6,011 nucleotides of DNA from Actinomycetota bacterium (GTDB lineage Bacteria > Actinomycetota > Actinomycetes > Nanopelagicales > Nanopelagicaceae): contig WLNU01000062.1 in assembly GCA_009699645.1 (NCBI GenBank), forward strand, positions 1 through 6,011, given 5' to 3'. This document shows, one piece after another, positions 1 through 5,976 of this stretch. The notes below the pieces were generated by a model. That model was given only the letters and a program-made list of their open reading frames with translations, had not been told where the DNA came from and searched no databases. Each line of letters opens with the position of its first letter. Position 1 is the stretch's first letter. Made by a program: the position numbers and the translations under genes.

Positions 1-109
<109 letters not shown>

Positions 110-137
110 TCACTTTCCTTTGATTTCAGTGGGGGCT

Positions 138-164
138 TTATCACTCGCACCCCGAGAGTGCTAA
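138..164 (-). promoter_or_regulatory. CIRCE operator (HrcA repressor binding site) of groEL
   Basis: On the plus strand the arms read TTATCACTC (138-146) and GAGTGCTAA (156-164) with exactly nine bases between them. The CIRCE consensus is TTAGCACTC-N9-GAGTGCTAA, so 17 of 18 arm bases match; the only difference is T for G at 141. It lies between the groEL promoter and its Shine-Dalgarno and should begin almost at the transcription start. HrcA bound here blocks groEL transcription until heat stress, as established for this operator in other bacteria. hrcA itself is not in the window. Confidence 0.95.
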
Positions 165-169
165 CGCCA

Positions 170-198
170 AATCTACGGGAGGTGCTCCCAGGACGCAA
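170..198 (-). promoter_or_regulatory. Sigma-70-type promoter of groEL
   Basis: Read on the minus strand, a -35 box TTGCGT (193-198) and a -10 box TAGATT (170-175) are separated by 17 bp. The -10 box ends six bases before the CIRCE element, so transcription should start at about 163-164, at the operator edge, giving a 5' leader of about 63 nt. This promoter-operator-RBS order is the usual arrangement for CIRCE-controlled groEL. The -35 box begins only 12 bp beyond the stop of the upstream DUF3263 gene, so groEL can be expressed independently of it. Confidence 0.75.
177..189. repeat. Perfect inverted repeat inside the groEL promoter spacer
   Basis: GGGAG-GTG-CTCCC is a 13-bp element with 5-bp perfect arms, lying wholly between the -35 and -10 boxes of the groEL promoter (spacer 176-192). 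It lies upstream of the predicted transcription start, so it would not act as an RNA hairpin in the groEL leader, though it could fold in a readthrough transcript from the DUF3263 gene. A binding site for a second regulator is possible. Arms this short also arise by chance, and I recognise no known operator; it does not match the HspR/HAIR consensus. Confidence 0.4.
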
Positions 199-210
199 AA
201 CGGGACTGGG

Positions 211-474
211 CTAGCGGGTGATACGGGTGGACATACGGGCCTCGCGCAGGCGGCGAAGGCGTTTTACCAGCATAGGGGCGGCCTCCATGGCATCATCCCG
301 GTCGATAAGGTCGTTGAGAAGTTGGTAATAGCGCGGGGCGCTGAGCTCAAAGAGCTCTTTAATCGCACTCTCTTTTGCCCCGGCAAATCGCCACCAGCTC
401 GCCTCAAAATCCAGGATCCGCGACTCTAAATCACTTAAGCCGCTATGCAGTGTTGGCTCTTCCTGTGCAGACAT
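211..474 (-). CDS. DUF3263 family protein (small, helix-turn-helix-like, actinobacterial)
   Basis: This 87-residue protein carries the signature of the actinobacterial DUF3263 family: an acidic start, LDFEASWWR (21-29, with the WW pair), GAKE (32-35), LSAPRYYQLLN (44-54) and a basic tail PMLVKRLRRLR (67-77). The middle looks like a helix-turn-helix and the tail is arginine-rich, so DNA binding is plausible, but no function is established that I know of. It has no signal peptide or membrane segment and should be cytoplasmic. The start at 474 has no Shine-Dalgarno; a TACGAT -10 box 7 nt upstream suggests a leaderless mRNA. It lies 39 nt downstream of the decarboxylase and just ahead of groEL. 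From memory, a DUF3263 gene (Rv0430) also lies within about ten genes of groEL2 in Mycobacterium tuberculosis, so the neighbourhood may be partly conserved. Confidence 0.9.
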   Translation of the reverse strand: MSAQEEPTLHSGLSDLESRILDFEASWWRFAGAKESAIKELFELSAPRYYQLLNDLIDRDDAMEAAPMLVKRLRRLREARMSTRITR

Positions 475-481
475 GGGTGAA

Positions 482-487
482 ATCGTA
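482..487 (-). promoter_or_regulatory. Probable -10 box of a leaderless promoter for the DUF3263 gene
   Basis: On the minus strand TACGAT (482-487) fits the TAnnnT pattern of actinobacterial -10 boxes and is followed by exactly seven bases (TTCACCC) and then the ATG at 474. That distance puts the transcription start at or next to the A of the start codon. No Shine-Dalgarno is present and no good -35 hexamer is visible 16-18 bp further upstream. The same 7-nt spacing is seen at two other genes in the window. Confidence 0.55.
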
Positions 488-513
488 TCGGGCTGAGCGT
501 AAAAGTGTGGGAT

Positions 514-1860
514 TTAAAGCCTGTTCACTATCATCTCGATATCGCTGATTTTTGTCCATGGATTAACGATTGCAAATCGCAAAATTGCTTCTCCATTATG
601 TGATGAGGGTGGAATAAATCCAACTTGATCGGCTAGCAATTGATCCGACCAGTTGTGATAATCCTTTGCACTCCAACCTTTACGAGTGAATGCAACGATA
701 GATAGCTCGGGTTCACATACAAGTTCAAGATTTGGGTGTGCTCTCACTAAATCTGCAGCGGCTCGTGCAACCGTAAGTGTGTGTTCCATTGCCTCTGTAT
801 AGGCATCGGTTCCATGGGCTGCTAATGAAAACCAAAAGGGAAGTCCGCGTGTGCGACGTGTTAATTGAATTGCATAATCTGAGGGTGACCATGCACCATC
901 TTTTAATGTATCTAAGTAAGAGGCATGCTGGGAATGTATTGCACGTGCAAGTTCTGGTTCGCGATAAATAAGTGCACAGGCATCATATGGAGCAAATAGC
1001 CATTTATGTGGATCAACAATAAATGAATCGGCCGCTTCAATTCCATCAAAGTGTGAGCGAACAGAGGGTGCACACAAGGCCGCTAAACCATATGCGCCAT
1101 CAACGTGAAACCAGATTCCACGCTCATGTGCAGCGCTACCGATACCTTTTAAGTCATCAATAATTCCTAAGTTAGTAGTTCCCGAAGTCGCAACAACGGC
1201 ACACACACGCTTACTCGTTGTTGCATGGAGCTCGTCAATGGCCTGTGCTACAGCACTTCCCATTAGCTTGCCATCTACGGCTGTCGAAATCTTCAAGACA
1301 TCGACATCCATAATATTTGCCGCCACCACAATCGATGAATGTGATTCTTGGCTGCAAGCAATGACCCAACGTGTTGCATCGGGATGCTTCTTGCGCGCCT
1401 CGGCACGGGCAACAACTAAAGCTGAAAGATTGCCAACGGTTCCACCTTGCACAAAGACGCCGCCTGCACTTTCTGGCAGGCCAGCTAAATCCGATAGCCA
1501 GCGCAGCGCCTGGTTTTCAGCAAAGACTGCGCCTGCACCCTCTTGCCAAGAGCCGCCATACAGTGCGCTTGCACCTACCACTAAATCAAAAAGGTTTGCG
1601 TATTCACTCGGCGCCGATGGGATAAAAGCTAAGTTGCGTGGGTGATCGCTCGAGATACATGCCTTAGCTAAAACACTTGTAAAGAGTTCTAGTGCCTCAT
1701 GTCCTCCTAGCCCGCGCGCAGTAATTGTGTTACCGACCTCTGTAAATAAATCCTCGGATGTTCGAGGGCCATCCAGCGGAGGGTCGTTCTTTAAGCGATC
1801 AAGACTGTAAGCCAAAACCTCGTGCGCAAGGGCCTCAACTTCGGGCGTGAACTCATGCAT
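514..1860 (-). CDS. PLP-dependent group II amino-acid decarboxylase (aromatic-amino-acid/glutamate decarboxylase family)
   Basis: A complete 448-residue member of the fold-type I, group II decarboxylases, which use pyridoxal 5'-phosphate to remove the alpha-carboxyl of an amino acid and give an amine. Visible landmarks in order are the substrate-side HPRNLAFIPSAPSEYA region (73-88), the phosphate-binding loop QGGTVGNLSAL (138-148), the ring-stacking histidine in ESHSS (H174), TSGTTNLG (225-232), the cofactor-nitrogen aspartate in HVDGAYG (D254) and the Schiff-base lysine in DPHKW (K286). The length suits the bacterial DDC-like branch. There is no signal peptide, so it should be cytoplasmic. 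The ATG at 1860 overlaps the end of the upstream YbjT-like gene by 8 bp and has no clear Shine-Dalgarno, pointing to translational coupling within one operon. Substrate is undetermined: aromatic amino acids, glutamate, aspartate (giving beta-alanine) or diaminobutyrate are all possible. Confidence 0.92.
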   Translation of the reverse strand: MHEFTPEVEALAHEVLAYSLDRLKNDPPLDGPRTSEDLFTEVGNTITARGLGGHEALELFTSVLAKACISSDHPRNLAFIPSAPSEYANLFDLVVGASALYGGSWQEGAGAVFAENQALRWLSDLAGLPESAGGVFVQGGTVGNLSALVVARAEARKKHPDATRWVIACSQESHSSIVVAANIMDVDVLKISTAVDGKLMGSAVAQAIDELHATTSKRVCAVVATSGTTNLGIIDDLKGIGSAAHERGIWFHVDGAYGLAALCAPSVRSHFDGIEAADSFIVDPHKWLFAPYDACALIYREPELARAIHSQHASYLDTLKDGAWSPSDYAIQLTRRTRGLPFWFSLAAHGTDAYTEAMEHTLTVARAAADLVRAHPNLELVCEPELSIVAFTRKGWSAKDYHNWSDQLLADQVGFIPPSSHNGEAILRFAIVNPWTKISDIEMIVNRL

Positions 1861-3331
1861 CTTTGGCGGCTTGTTTTACGATGTTTCGTAGCATCGTTGG
1901 AAAGACAAAGAGGTGCAATGGTGAGATTGAATACCAATACAACTGGCCACCTAATCCGCGCGGATTAAAAGTCGCCTCTTGCACGATCCGTGTCTTTCCA
2001 TTCTCTTGACTCACCGTAAACTCCAACCAGGCTTTACCTGGCAGAACCATTTCAGCATAAAGCTTTAAACGATGTCCTTGTTCTAACTCTTCTACTCTCC
2101 AAAAATCTAAACTCTCTCCTACGCGTAAATAATCTGGATCACGGCGCCCACGGCGCAGACCGACGCCGCCCACCATACGATCTAATACTCCACGAGCCCA
2201 CCAGAGAAAATCTGAACCGAACCATCCATGCTCTCCGCCAATACCTTCAATCTGCTTCCATACTTTTTCTATTTCGATATCGGTTACGGCTTCGCGACGA
2301 TCGCGTAGGACCATCTCACCTGCCCACTCAGGATCTCCTTGGGCTTTCTGCCACGGTGCAGTTGGGCTAGTTGCATCTGACCAACGGGTTTCAACACCGT
2401 GATCAATAATCTTTGAAAGTGCCAGGTTCATGGCCGTAGTTATGTCAGTTAACCCCTCTGATGGCAGGGCAATTACATCATTGATACTTTTTGCAGGATC
2501 GGCAACGACTTCACTGATTAATGAGCCCACGAGTGGGCGTGCCAGAGCAGTTGGTACTGGAGTTACTAAACCAATCCACAAACTAGAAAGTCCAGGTGTT
2601 AATACTGGAATCTTTATAATGATACGTTTCTTTAATCCAGATACTTTCGCAAATTTCTGCATCATGTCGGCATATGTCAACACTTCAGGACCACCGATAT
2701 CAAAGACTTTTCCGACTGGCTGCTTTAAAGCCGCAGCGTTCTTTAAGTAATACAGAACATCGCGAATTGCAATTGGGTGGGTGCGGTTCATAACCCATTT
2801 AGGCGTTGTCATAATCGGCAGACGATGTGTTAAGTGGCGCAACATTTCAAAGCTAGCCGATCCCGAGCCGATAATAATTCCAGCACGTAGCTCCATGACT
2901 GGTACCGATGTGCTTGCTAGCTCTGCACCGGTGCGAGCACGTGATGCTAAATGTTTACTGATCTTTGCATCGTTAGCGATTCCACCTAAATAAACAATTT
3001 GCGATACCCCAGCGGCCTCGGCCGCTTGTGCAAAATTACGGGCCATCTGCGCTTCGATCTCATCAAAATTTGGACCTAAGTTAATTGAGTGCAATAAGTA
3101 AAATGCAGTGTGGACTCCAACCAAAGCTGCATCTACATCTGCACGGTTCTCGGCGCTACCTTGGCTAATTTCAACGGCCGATGCCCACGGCTGTCCCTTT
3201 ACCTTGTGCCAGTCACGCACCAGGATTCGTACATCGAATCTCTCTTCAACTAGTGCTTTGACTAAGCGGCCACCAACGTAGCCTGATGCGCCGGTAACAA
3301 GGAGCTTACGGCTTTGAATTGGAAGGCTCAT
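1853..3331 (-). CDS. YbjT-like NAD(P)-binding protein: atypical SDR domain plus DUF2867
   Basis: This 492-residue protein has two parts. Residues 9-310 form an NmrA/epimerase-like Rossmann domain with the nucleotide motif TGASGYVG (13-20), a basic patch after the second strand (ILVRD, 36-40) that would suit NADP(H), and a YLGGI strand (114-118) where typical SDRs carry catalytic residues; the YxxxK motif is not evident. Residues from about 330 to the end match DUF2867, a lipid-binding-like fold, with DFLWWARGVLDRMVGG (374-389), LDFWRVEELEQG (408-419) and a C-terminal PLHLFVFPTML segment (471-481). The same order and nearly the same length occur in Escherichia coli YbjT (about 476 aa), whose function is not established. 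It is the first gene of the leftward operon, and its ATG follows a TAGGCT -10 box by 7 nt, so it is probably leaderless. The fused architecture suggests a redox reaction on a hydrophobic substrate, but that is inference. Confidence 0.9.
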   Translation of the reverse strand: MSLPIQSRKLLVTGASGYVGGRLVKALVEERFDVRILVRDWHKVKGQPWASAVEISQGSAENRADVDAALVGVHTAFYLLHSINLGPNFDEIEAQMARNFAQAAEAAGVSQIVYLGGIANDAKISKHLASRARTGAELASTSVPVMELRAGIIIGSGSASFEMLRHLTHRLPIMTTPKWVMNRTHPIAIRDVLYYLKNAAALKQPVGKVFDIGGPEVLTYADMMQKFAKVSGLKKRIIIKIPVLTPGLSSLWIGLVTPVPTALARPLVGSLISEVVADPAKSINDVIALPSEGLTDITTAMNLALSKIIDHGVETRWSDATSPTAPWQKAQGDPEWAGEMVLRDRREAVTDIEIEKVWKQIEGIGGEHGWFGSDFLWWARGVLDRMVGGVGLRRGRRDPDYLRVGESLDFWRVEELEQGHRLKLYAEMVLPGKAWLEFTVSQENGKTRIVQEATFNPRGLGGQLYWYSISPLHLFVFPTMLRNIVKQAAKDA

Positions 3332-3348
3332 GCCTCAAAGCCTAGACT
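3319..3348 (+). promoter_or_regulatory. Probable leaderless promoter of ndh and the hydrolase gene
   Basis: A -10 box TAGACT (3343-3348) lies exactly seven bases before the ATG at 3356, and a -35-like TTGGAA (3319-3324, four of six consensus bases) lies 18 bp upstream of it, inside the first codons of the divergent gene. No Shine-Dalgarno is present in the 24-bp gap. The transcription start should coincide with the start codon. The overlapping -10 box on the other strand implies that polymerase cannot occupy both promoters at once. Confidence 0.6.
3339..3344 (-). promoter_or_regulatory. Probable -10 box of a leaderless promoter for the YbjT-like/decarboxylase operon
   Basis: Read on the minus strand, TAGGCT (3339-3344) is followed by seven bases and the ATG at 3331. 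It fits TAnnnT at leaderless spacing, and no Shine-Dalgarno precedes the ATG. Its last two bases (3343-3344) are shared with the -10 box of the divergent ndh gene. I see no convincing -35 hexamer; it would fall within the first codons of ndh. Confidence 0.5.
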
Positions 3349-3355
3349 TAGGCGC

Positions 3356-4591
3356 ATGCAAAAGAGACCTGAAAAGCCACGCGTGGTTATTTTGGGCGCC
3401 GGATTTGGTGGCCTTACTGCAGCCAAGGCGATGTCGGCCTTTGCCAATGTCACACTTGTTGACCGCCATAACTTCCAGACATTTCTGCCACTCTTATATC
3501 AAGTATCAACGGCAGGCCTTGCCGCCGACCACGTTGCACACCCCGTGCGCGGCGCACTTCGCAATACAGGAGTCGCATTTCGTATGGGCTCACCAATTTC
3601 CATTGACCACAAAAATAAGTCCATAAAGCTAGATAGCAGCGAGGTTCTCGACTTTGATCATCTCGTTATCGCCCTCGGTTCTGCCACTGCCGACTTTGGC
3701 GTACCTGGAGTGCATGAATACGCTCTCGGAATGAAGAGTGTCCATGAAGCGATAACAATCCGAGCAGAAGTCATGCGCCGCTTTGAAGATTTATGCCGCT
3801 TTGAAGATGAGAGTATTTTATCAATTGCAGTCGTTGGAGGTGGACCAACAGGGGTCGAGATGGCTGGTGCATTTGCTGAATTAGTACGAGGCCCTTTAAA
3901 AAACGATCAAGCTCATGCCGCCGCACATATTGATATCTATCTGATCGAAGCTGGCCCACGATTATTGCCTAGTTTCTCAGAGAGTTTATCTGCGCGAACT
4001 AAAAAAGATCTTGAAAAACTCGGTGTGAAGATACGGCTCAATACAGCAGTAGCTGCAATCGAGCCTACAGAGATACGGATCAAAGATGGAACTTCGATTC
4101 CATCAGAGGTAACTATTTGGGCCGCTGGCGTGCAAGGTGAGCCAACGGCTGCAAAGTTAAACCTTCCACTCATAGGTTCGCGCATCGATGTTGAAAACTC
4201 ACTTCAAGTAAAACACTATCCACACATCTGGGCCATCGGAGATATCGCTGGCTTTAAGGGAAAAGATGGCCGTTTCATGCCTATGGTGGCACCAGTTGCG
4301 CTGCAGCAGGGAAAATTTATTGCCCGGCAAATTGAGAGATTAATAAAAGATCAACCTCTCTTAGCCTTTAAATATTTAGATAAAGGATCAATGGCCACAA
4401 TCGGCCGTCACAAAGCAGTTGTAGAGGTAAAGAGATTTAAACTCGTAGGAATCCCGGCCTGGTATGCATGGCTATTTCTTCACTTGTTCTATCTATTAGG
4501 CGGGCGAAATAAAATTGGCACCCTAGCCGACTGGACGTGGAACTACCTCACCTTTGATCGCGGCAATAGACACATTATGGATTCGGTTTAA
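3356..4591 (+). CDS. ndh: Type II NADH:quinone oxidoreductase (NDH-2)
   Basis: A 411-residue single-subunit flavoprotein that oxidises NADH and reduces membrane quinone without pumping protons, acting at the inner face of the cytoplasmic membrane. It shows the N-terminal FAD site VVILGAGFGG (10-19), the NFQTFLPLLYQVSTAGL segment (39-55), the NADH Rossmann motif VVGGGPTGVE (159-168), IWAAGV (254-259), the second FAD contact WAIGDIAGF (292-300), and a hydrophobic, tryptophan-rich tail (GIPAWYAWLFLHLFYLLGG, 365-383) suited to membrane attachment. The quinone-site motif reads MVAPVALQQG (310-319), with proline where many NDH-2s have the first glutamine of AQxAxQ. An in-frame TTG at 3314 would add 14 residues, but it lies inside the divergent gene and adds non-homologous sequence; the ATG at 3356 puts the dinucleotide fold at the usual place and has a leaderless promoter. 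The stop overlaps the hydrolase start (TAATG). Confidence 0.93.
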   Translation: MQKRPEKPRVVILGAGFGGLTAAKAMSAFANVTLVDRHNFQTFLPLLYQVSTAGLAADHVAHPVRGALRNTGVAFRMGSPISIDHKNKSIKLDSSEVLDFDHLVIALGSATADFGVPGVHEYALGMKSVHEAITIRAEVMRRFEDLCRFEDESILSIAVVGGGPTGVEMAGAFAELVRGPLKNDQAHAAAHIDIYLIEAGPRLLPSFSESLSARTKKDLEKLGVKIRLNTAVAAIEPTEIRIKDGTSIPSEVTIWAAGVQGEPTAAKLNLPLIGSRIDVENSLQVKHYPHIWAIGDIAGFKGKDGRFMPMVAPVALQQGKFIARQIERLIKDQPLLAFKYLDKGSMATIGRHKAVVEVKRFKLVGIPAWYAWLFLHLFYLLGGRNKIGTLADWTWNYLTFDRGNRHIMDSV

Positions 4592-5364
4592 TGCCTCAAT
4601 ATATCCAGCTGCGCGGTCACGAGATTTATTGTTACGAATGGGATAACGATGGTGAGGCCGTTGTTTTATTACACGGTGGTTTGAGTAAGACCTCGAGCTG
4701 GGACTACATCATGGTTCCCCCGCTTGAAGATGATTTCCATATCTTCGCCTATGACCGCACCGCCCATGGTTTTACTGGAGATCAAGTTGGCAGTTTGCAC
4801 TTTGATTTTCAAACTCGTGAGGCAATTGCATATTTAGAAGATGTTGTTAAAGTCCCGGCCCATTTAATTGGCTGGAGCGATGGTGGCAATATCGCTCTGA
4901 TGGTTGCGATTAAGCGCCCCGATCTCGTTAAATCGATTGTGGCAATCGGTGCGAACTTTCATTTCAGTGGTGTGCCACAGCCCTTTGGCGAGCCTGAAAT
5001 CTCACCTGAAGATCAAGCTGAATACAACTTAATCTCTCCCGATGCTCCACATACGCTACTTGAAAAAGCTACTCGTATGAATGCTATTTGGGCTAGTGAG
5101 CCAACGTTGACCACTACTGATCTTGTAACAATTCAGTGTCCCGTACTCGTTCTTGCTGGTGATGATGATGTCATCAGTCACCACCACACCATCGAACTAT
5201 TTGAGGCGCTTCCACTTGGTCAGTTAGCGATTATTCCCGGCACATCTCATTTTGTAATGAAGGAAAAACCAGATCTCATGAACGCTGTAATTGTGCAATT
5301 TCTGGAGGATTTAACTTATCCTTTTACTAAAATGCCAATACGGCGAACTAACAATCAACCGTAG
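4591..5364 (+). CDS. Alpha/beta-fold hydrolase, substrate unknown
   Basis: A 257-residue protein of the alpha/beta hydrolase superfamily with a complete-looking active site. It has the oxyanion-hole HGG (28-30), the nucleophile elbow GWSDGG (94-99, Ser96), an acid in AGDDDVI (189-195, most likely Asp191 or Asp193) and the catalytic histidine in GTSHF (217-221, His220). A cap insertion probably spans about residues 122-175. Length is normal for small esterase, lactonase or C-C hydrolase members, and no signal peptide is seen. Its ATG shares one base with the ndh stop codon (TAATG) and has no obvious Shine-Dalgarno, so translation is probably coupled to ndh. The pairing with NDH-2 does not reveal a substrate. 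Its last 17 bp overlap the end of the convergent carbonic anhydrase gene, which adds a polar tail (RRTNNQP) beyond the conserved fold. Confidence 0.92.
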   Translation: MPQYIQLRGHEIYCYEWDNDGEAVVLLHGGLSKTSSWDYIMVPPLEDDFHIFAYDRTAHGFTGDQVGSLHFDFQTREAIAYLEDVVKVPAHLIGWSDGGNIALMVAIKRPDLVKSIVAIGANFHFSGVPQPFGEPEISPEDQAEYNLISPDAPHTLLEKATRMNAIWASEPTLTTTDLVTIQCPVLVLAGDDDVISHHHTIELFEALPLGQLAIIPGTSHFVMKEKPDLMNAVIVQFLEDLTYPFTKMPIRRTNNQP

Positions 5365-5860
5365 TAATTTTCCCACTCGTAACATCATAAATAGCACCAC
5401 CCACAACAACGCCATCATTTAATAATGGGTATGAGCGCACGCGGTTCACATCTGTAATGAGAGCTGCTCTTTGATCGCTCACGGTTCTAAACTCAAGACT
5501 GCGAGTATCTACGCCATGCTCTTTTTGAATTAAGGCGTGAATATCTGCCTCTTCGCCCATAGCCATACGGCAGTTAGTGTGGGGCATAATCAAGATTCGC
5601 TTAACTCCAAGCAGATAGGTTGCCAAAACCAACGTACGTAAAACATCCTCCGTCACGCGCGCACCAGCATTACGCAAAATCTTGGCATCCCCTGATTTCA
5701 TCCCAACGACTGATAACGGGTTAATGCGTGAATCCATGCAGGTGACAATTGCTAAACCTCTTTGGGCAACACCTGTTAGCTCTGAATATTTAAAGGATTT
5801 TATATAATCATCATTTGCAGCCAATGCATCGGCGAACTCATCACGCGGAAAGTGAGACAT
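5348..5860 (-). CDS. Beta-class carbonic anhydrase, Rv1284-like
   Basis: A 170-residue beta-carbonic anhydrase, which interconverts CO2 and bicarbonate in the cytoplasm, supplying bicarbonate to carboxylases and helping pH balance. The zinc ligands are visible as Cys41 in VTCMDSR (39-45) and His94 and Cys97 in HTNC (94-97); Asp43 and Arg45 form the conserved catalytic pair. ILRNAGARVTEDVLRTL (61-77) and LLGVKRILIMPHTNC (83-97) are typical of the short group that includes mycobacterial Rv1284 (about 163 aa). HTNCRM replaces the HTDCGM common in that group. The start at 5860 is supported by a strong Shine-Dalgarno (AAAGGA, six bases from the ATG). A tRNA-Thr gene ends 27 nt upstream with no promoter visible between, so the two may be cotranscribed. 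The 3' end overlaps the convergent hydrolase gene by 17 bp. Confidence 0.95.
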   Translation of the reverse strand: MSHFPRDEFADALAANDDYIKSFKYSELTGVAQRGLAIVTCMDSRINPLSVVGMKSGDAKILRNAGARVTEDVLRTLVLATYLLGVKRILIMPHTNCRMAMGEEADIHALIQKEHGVDTRSLEFRTVSDQRAALITDVNRVRSYPLLNDGVVVGGAIYDVTSGKITTVDC

Positions 5861-5864
5861 CGAT

Positions 5865-5876
5865 CTTCCTTTCCTT
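5865..5876 (-). promoter_or_regulatory. Ribosome binding site of the carbonic anhydrase gene
   Basis: On the minus strand AAGGAAAGGAAG contains two overlapping Shine-Dalgarno cores, the nearer (AAAGGA, 5867-5872) being six bases from the ATG at 5860. Together with the groEL site this is one of two clear ribosome binding sites in the window, while the other gene starts look leaderless or coupled. It fixes the gene start. Confidence 0.8.
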
Positions 5877-5887
5877 GAAAACTTACG

Positions 5888-5959
5888 AGCCCCCCGTCAG
5901 GATTGAACTGACGACCTGCGCATTACAAGTGCGCTGCTCTACCACTGAGCTAGAGAGGC
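5888..5959 (-). tRNA. tRNA-Thr, anticodon UGU
   Basis: The minus strand folds into a complete 72-nt cloverleaf. The acceptor stem GCCTCTC pairs with GGGGGGC (seven pairs, two of them G-U); the D stem is GCTC/GAGC with a short seven-base loop; the anticodon stem is GCGCA/TGCGC with loop CTTGTAA; the variable region has five bases; and the T stem is GTCAG/CTGAC with loop TTCAATC. The anticodon TGT reads threonine codons ACA and, by wobble or modification, ACG. The discriminator is U and no CCA is encoded (TCGT follows), so the tail must be added by nucleotidyltransferase. It lies directly upstream of the carbonic anhydrase gene on the same strand. Confidence 0.95.
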
Positions 5960-5960
5960 C

Positions 5961-5976
5961 TACGTGCTAACACGTA
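5961..5976. repeat. Small inverted repeat just upstream of the tRNA gene
   Basis: TACGTG-CTAA-CACGTA has six-base perfect arms around a four-base centre and ends one base before position 5960, next to the first tRNA nucleotide. In a transcript it would form a short hairpin in the 5' leader of the tRNA precursor, or it could be a protein site near the tRNA promoter. It lacks the U-tract and GC-rich stem of a terminator in either direction. Confidence 0.4.

Noticed and set aside
1238..1645. Plus-strand open frames opposite the decarboxylase (including 777-971 and 1371-1625)
   Set aside because: They are antisense to a fully conserved enzyme, have low-complexity unconvincing proteins and no start signals.
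2430..2993. Plus-strand open frames opposite the YbjT-like gene
   Set aside because: They lie antisense to conserved Rossmann and linker coding sequence, with no recognisable domain or ribosome binding site.
3314..3355. TTG start at 3314 giving ndh 14 extra N-terminal residues
   Set aside because: It overlaps the divergent gene's first codons, the added residues do not resemble an NDH-2 N-terminus, and the ATG at 3356 has a correctly spaced -10 box.
3771..4185. Minus-strand open frames opposite ndh (3771-3959, 3937-4185) and the alternate plus frame 3330-3626
   Set aside because: All fall within the well-supported ndh reading frame and show no family features.
5961..5976. Inverted repeat as a transcription terminator
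   Set aside because: The stem is only six pairs, not GC-rich, and no T-tract follows on either strand.
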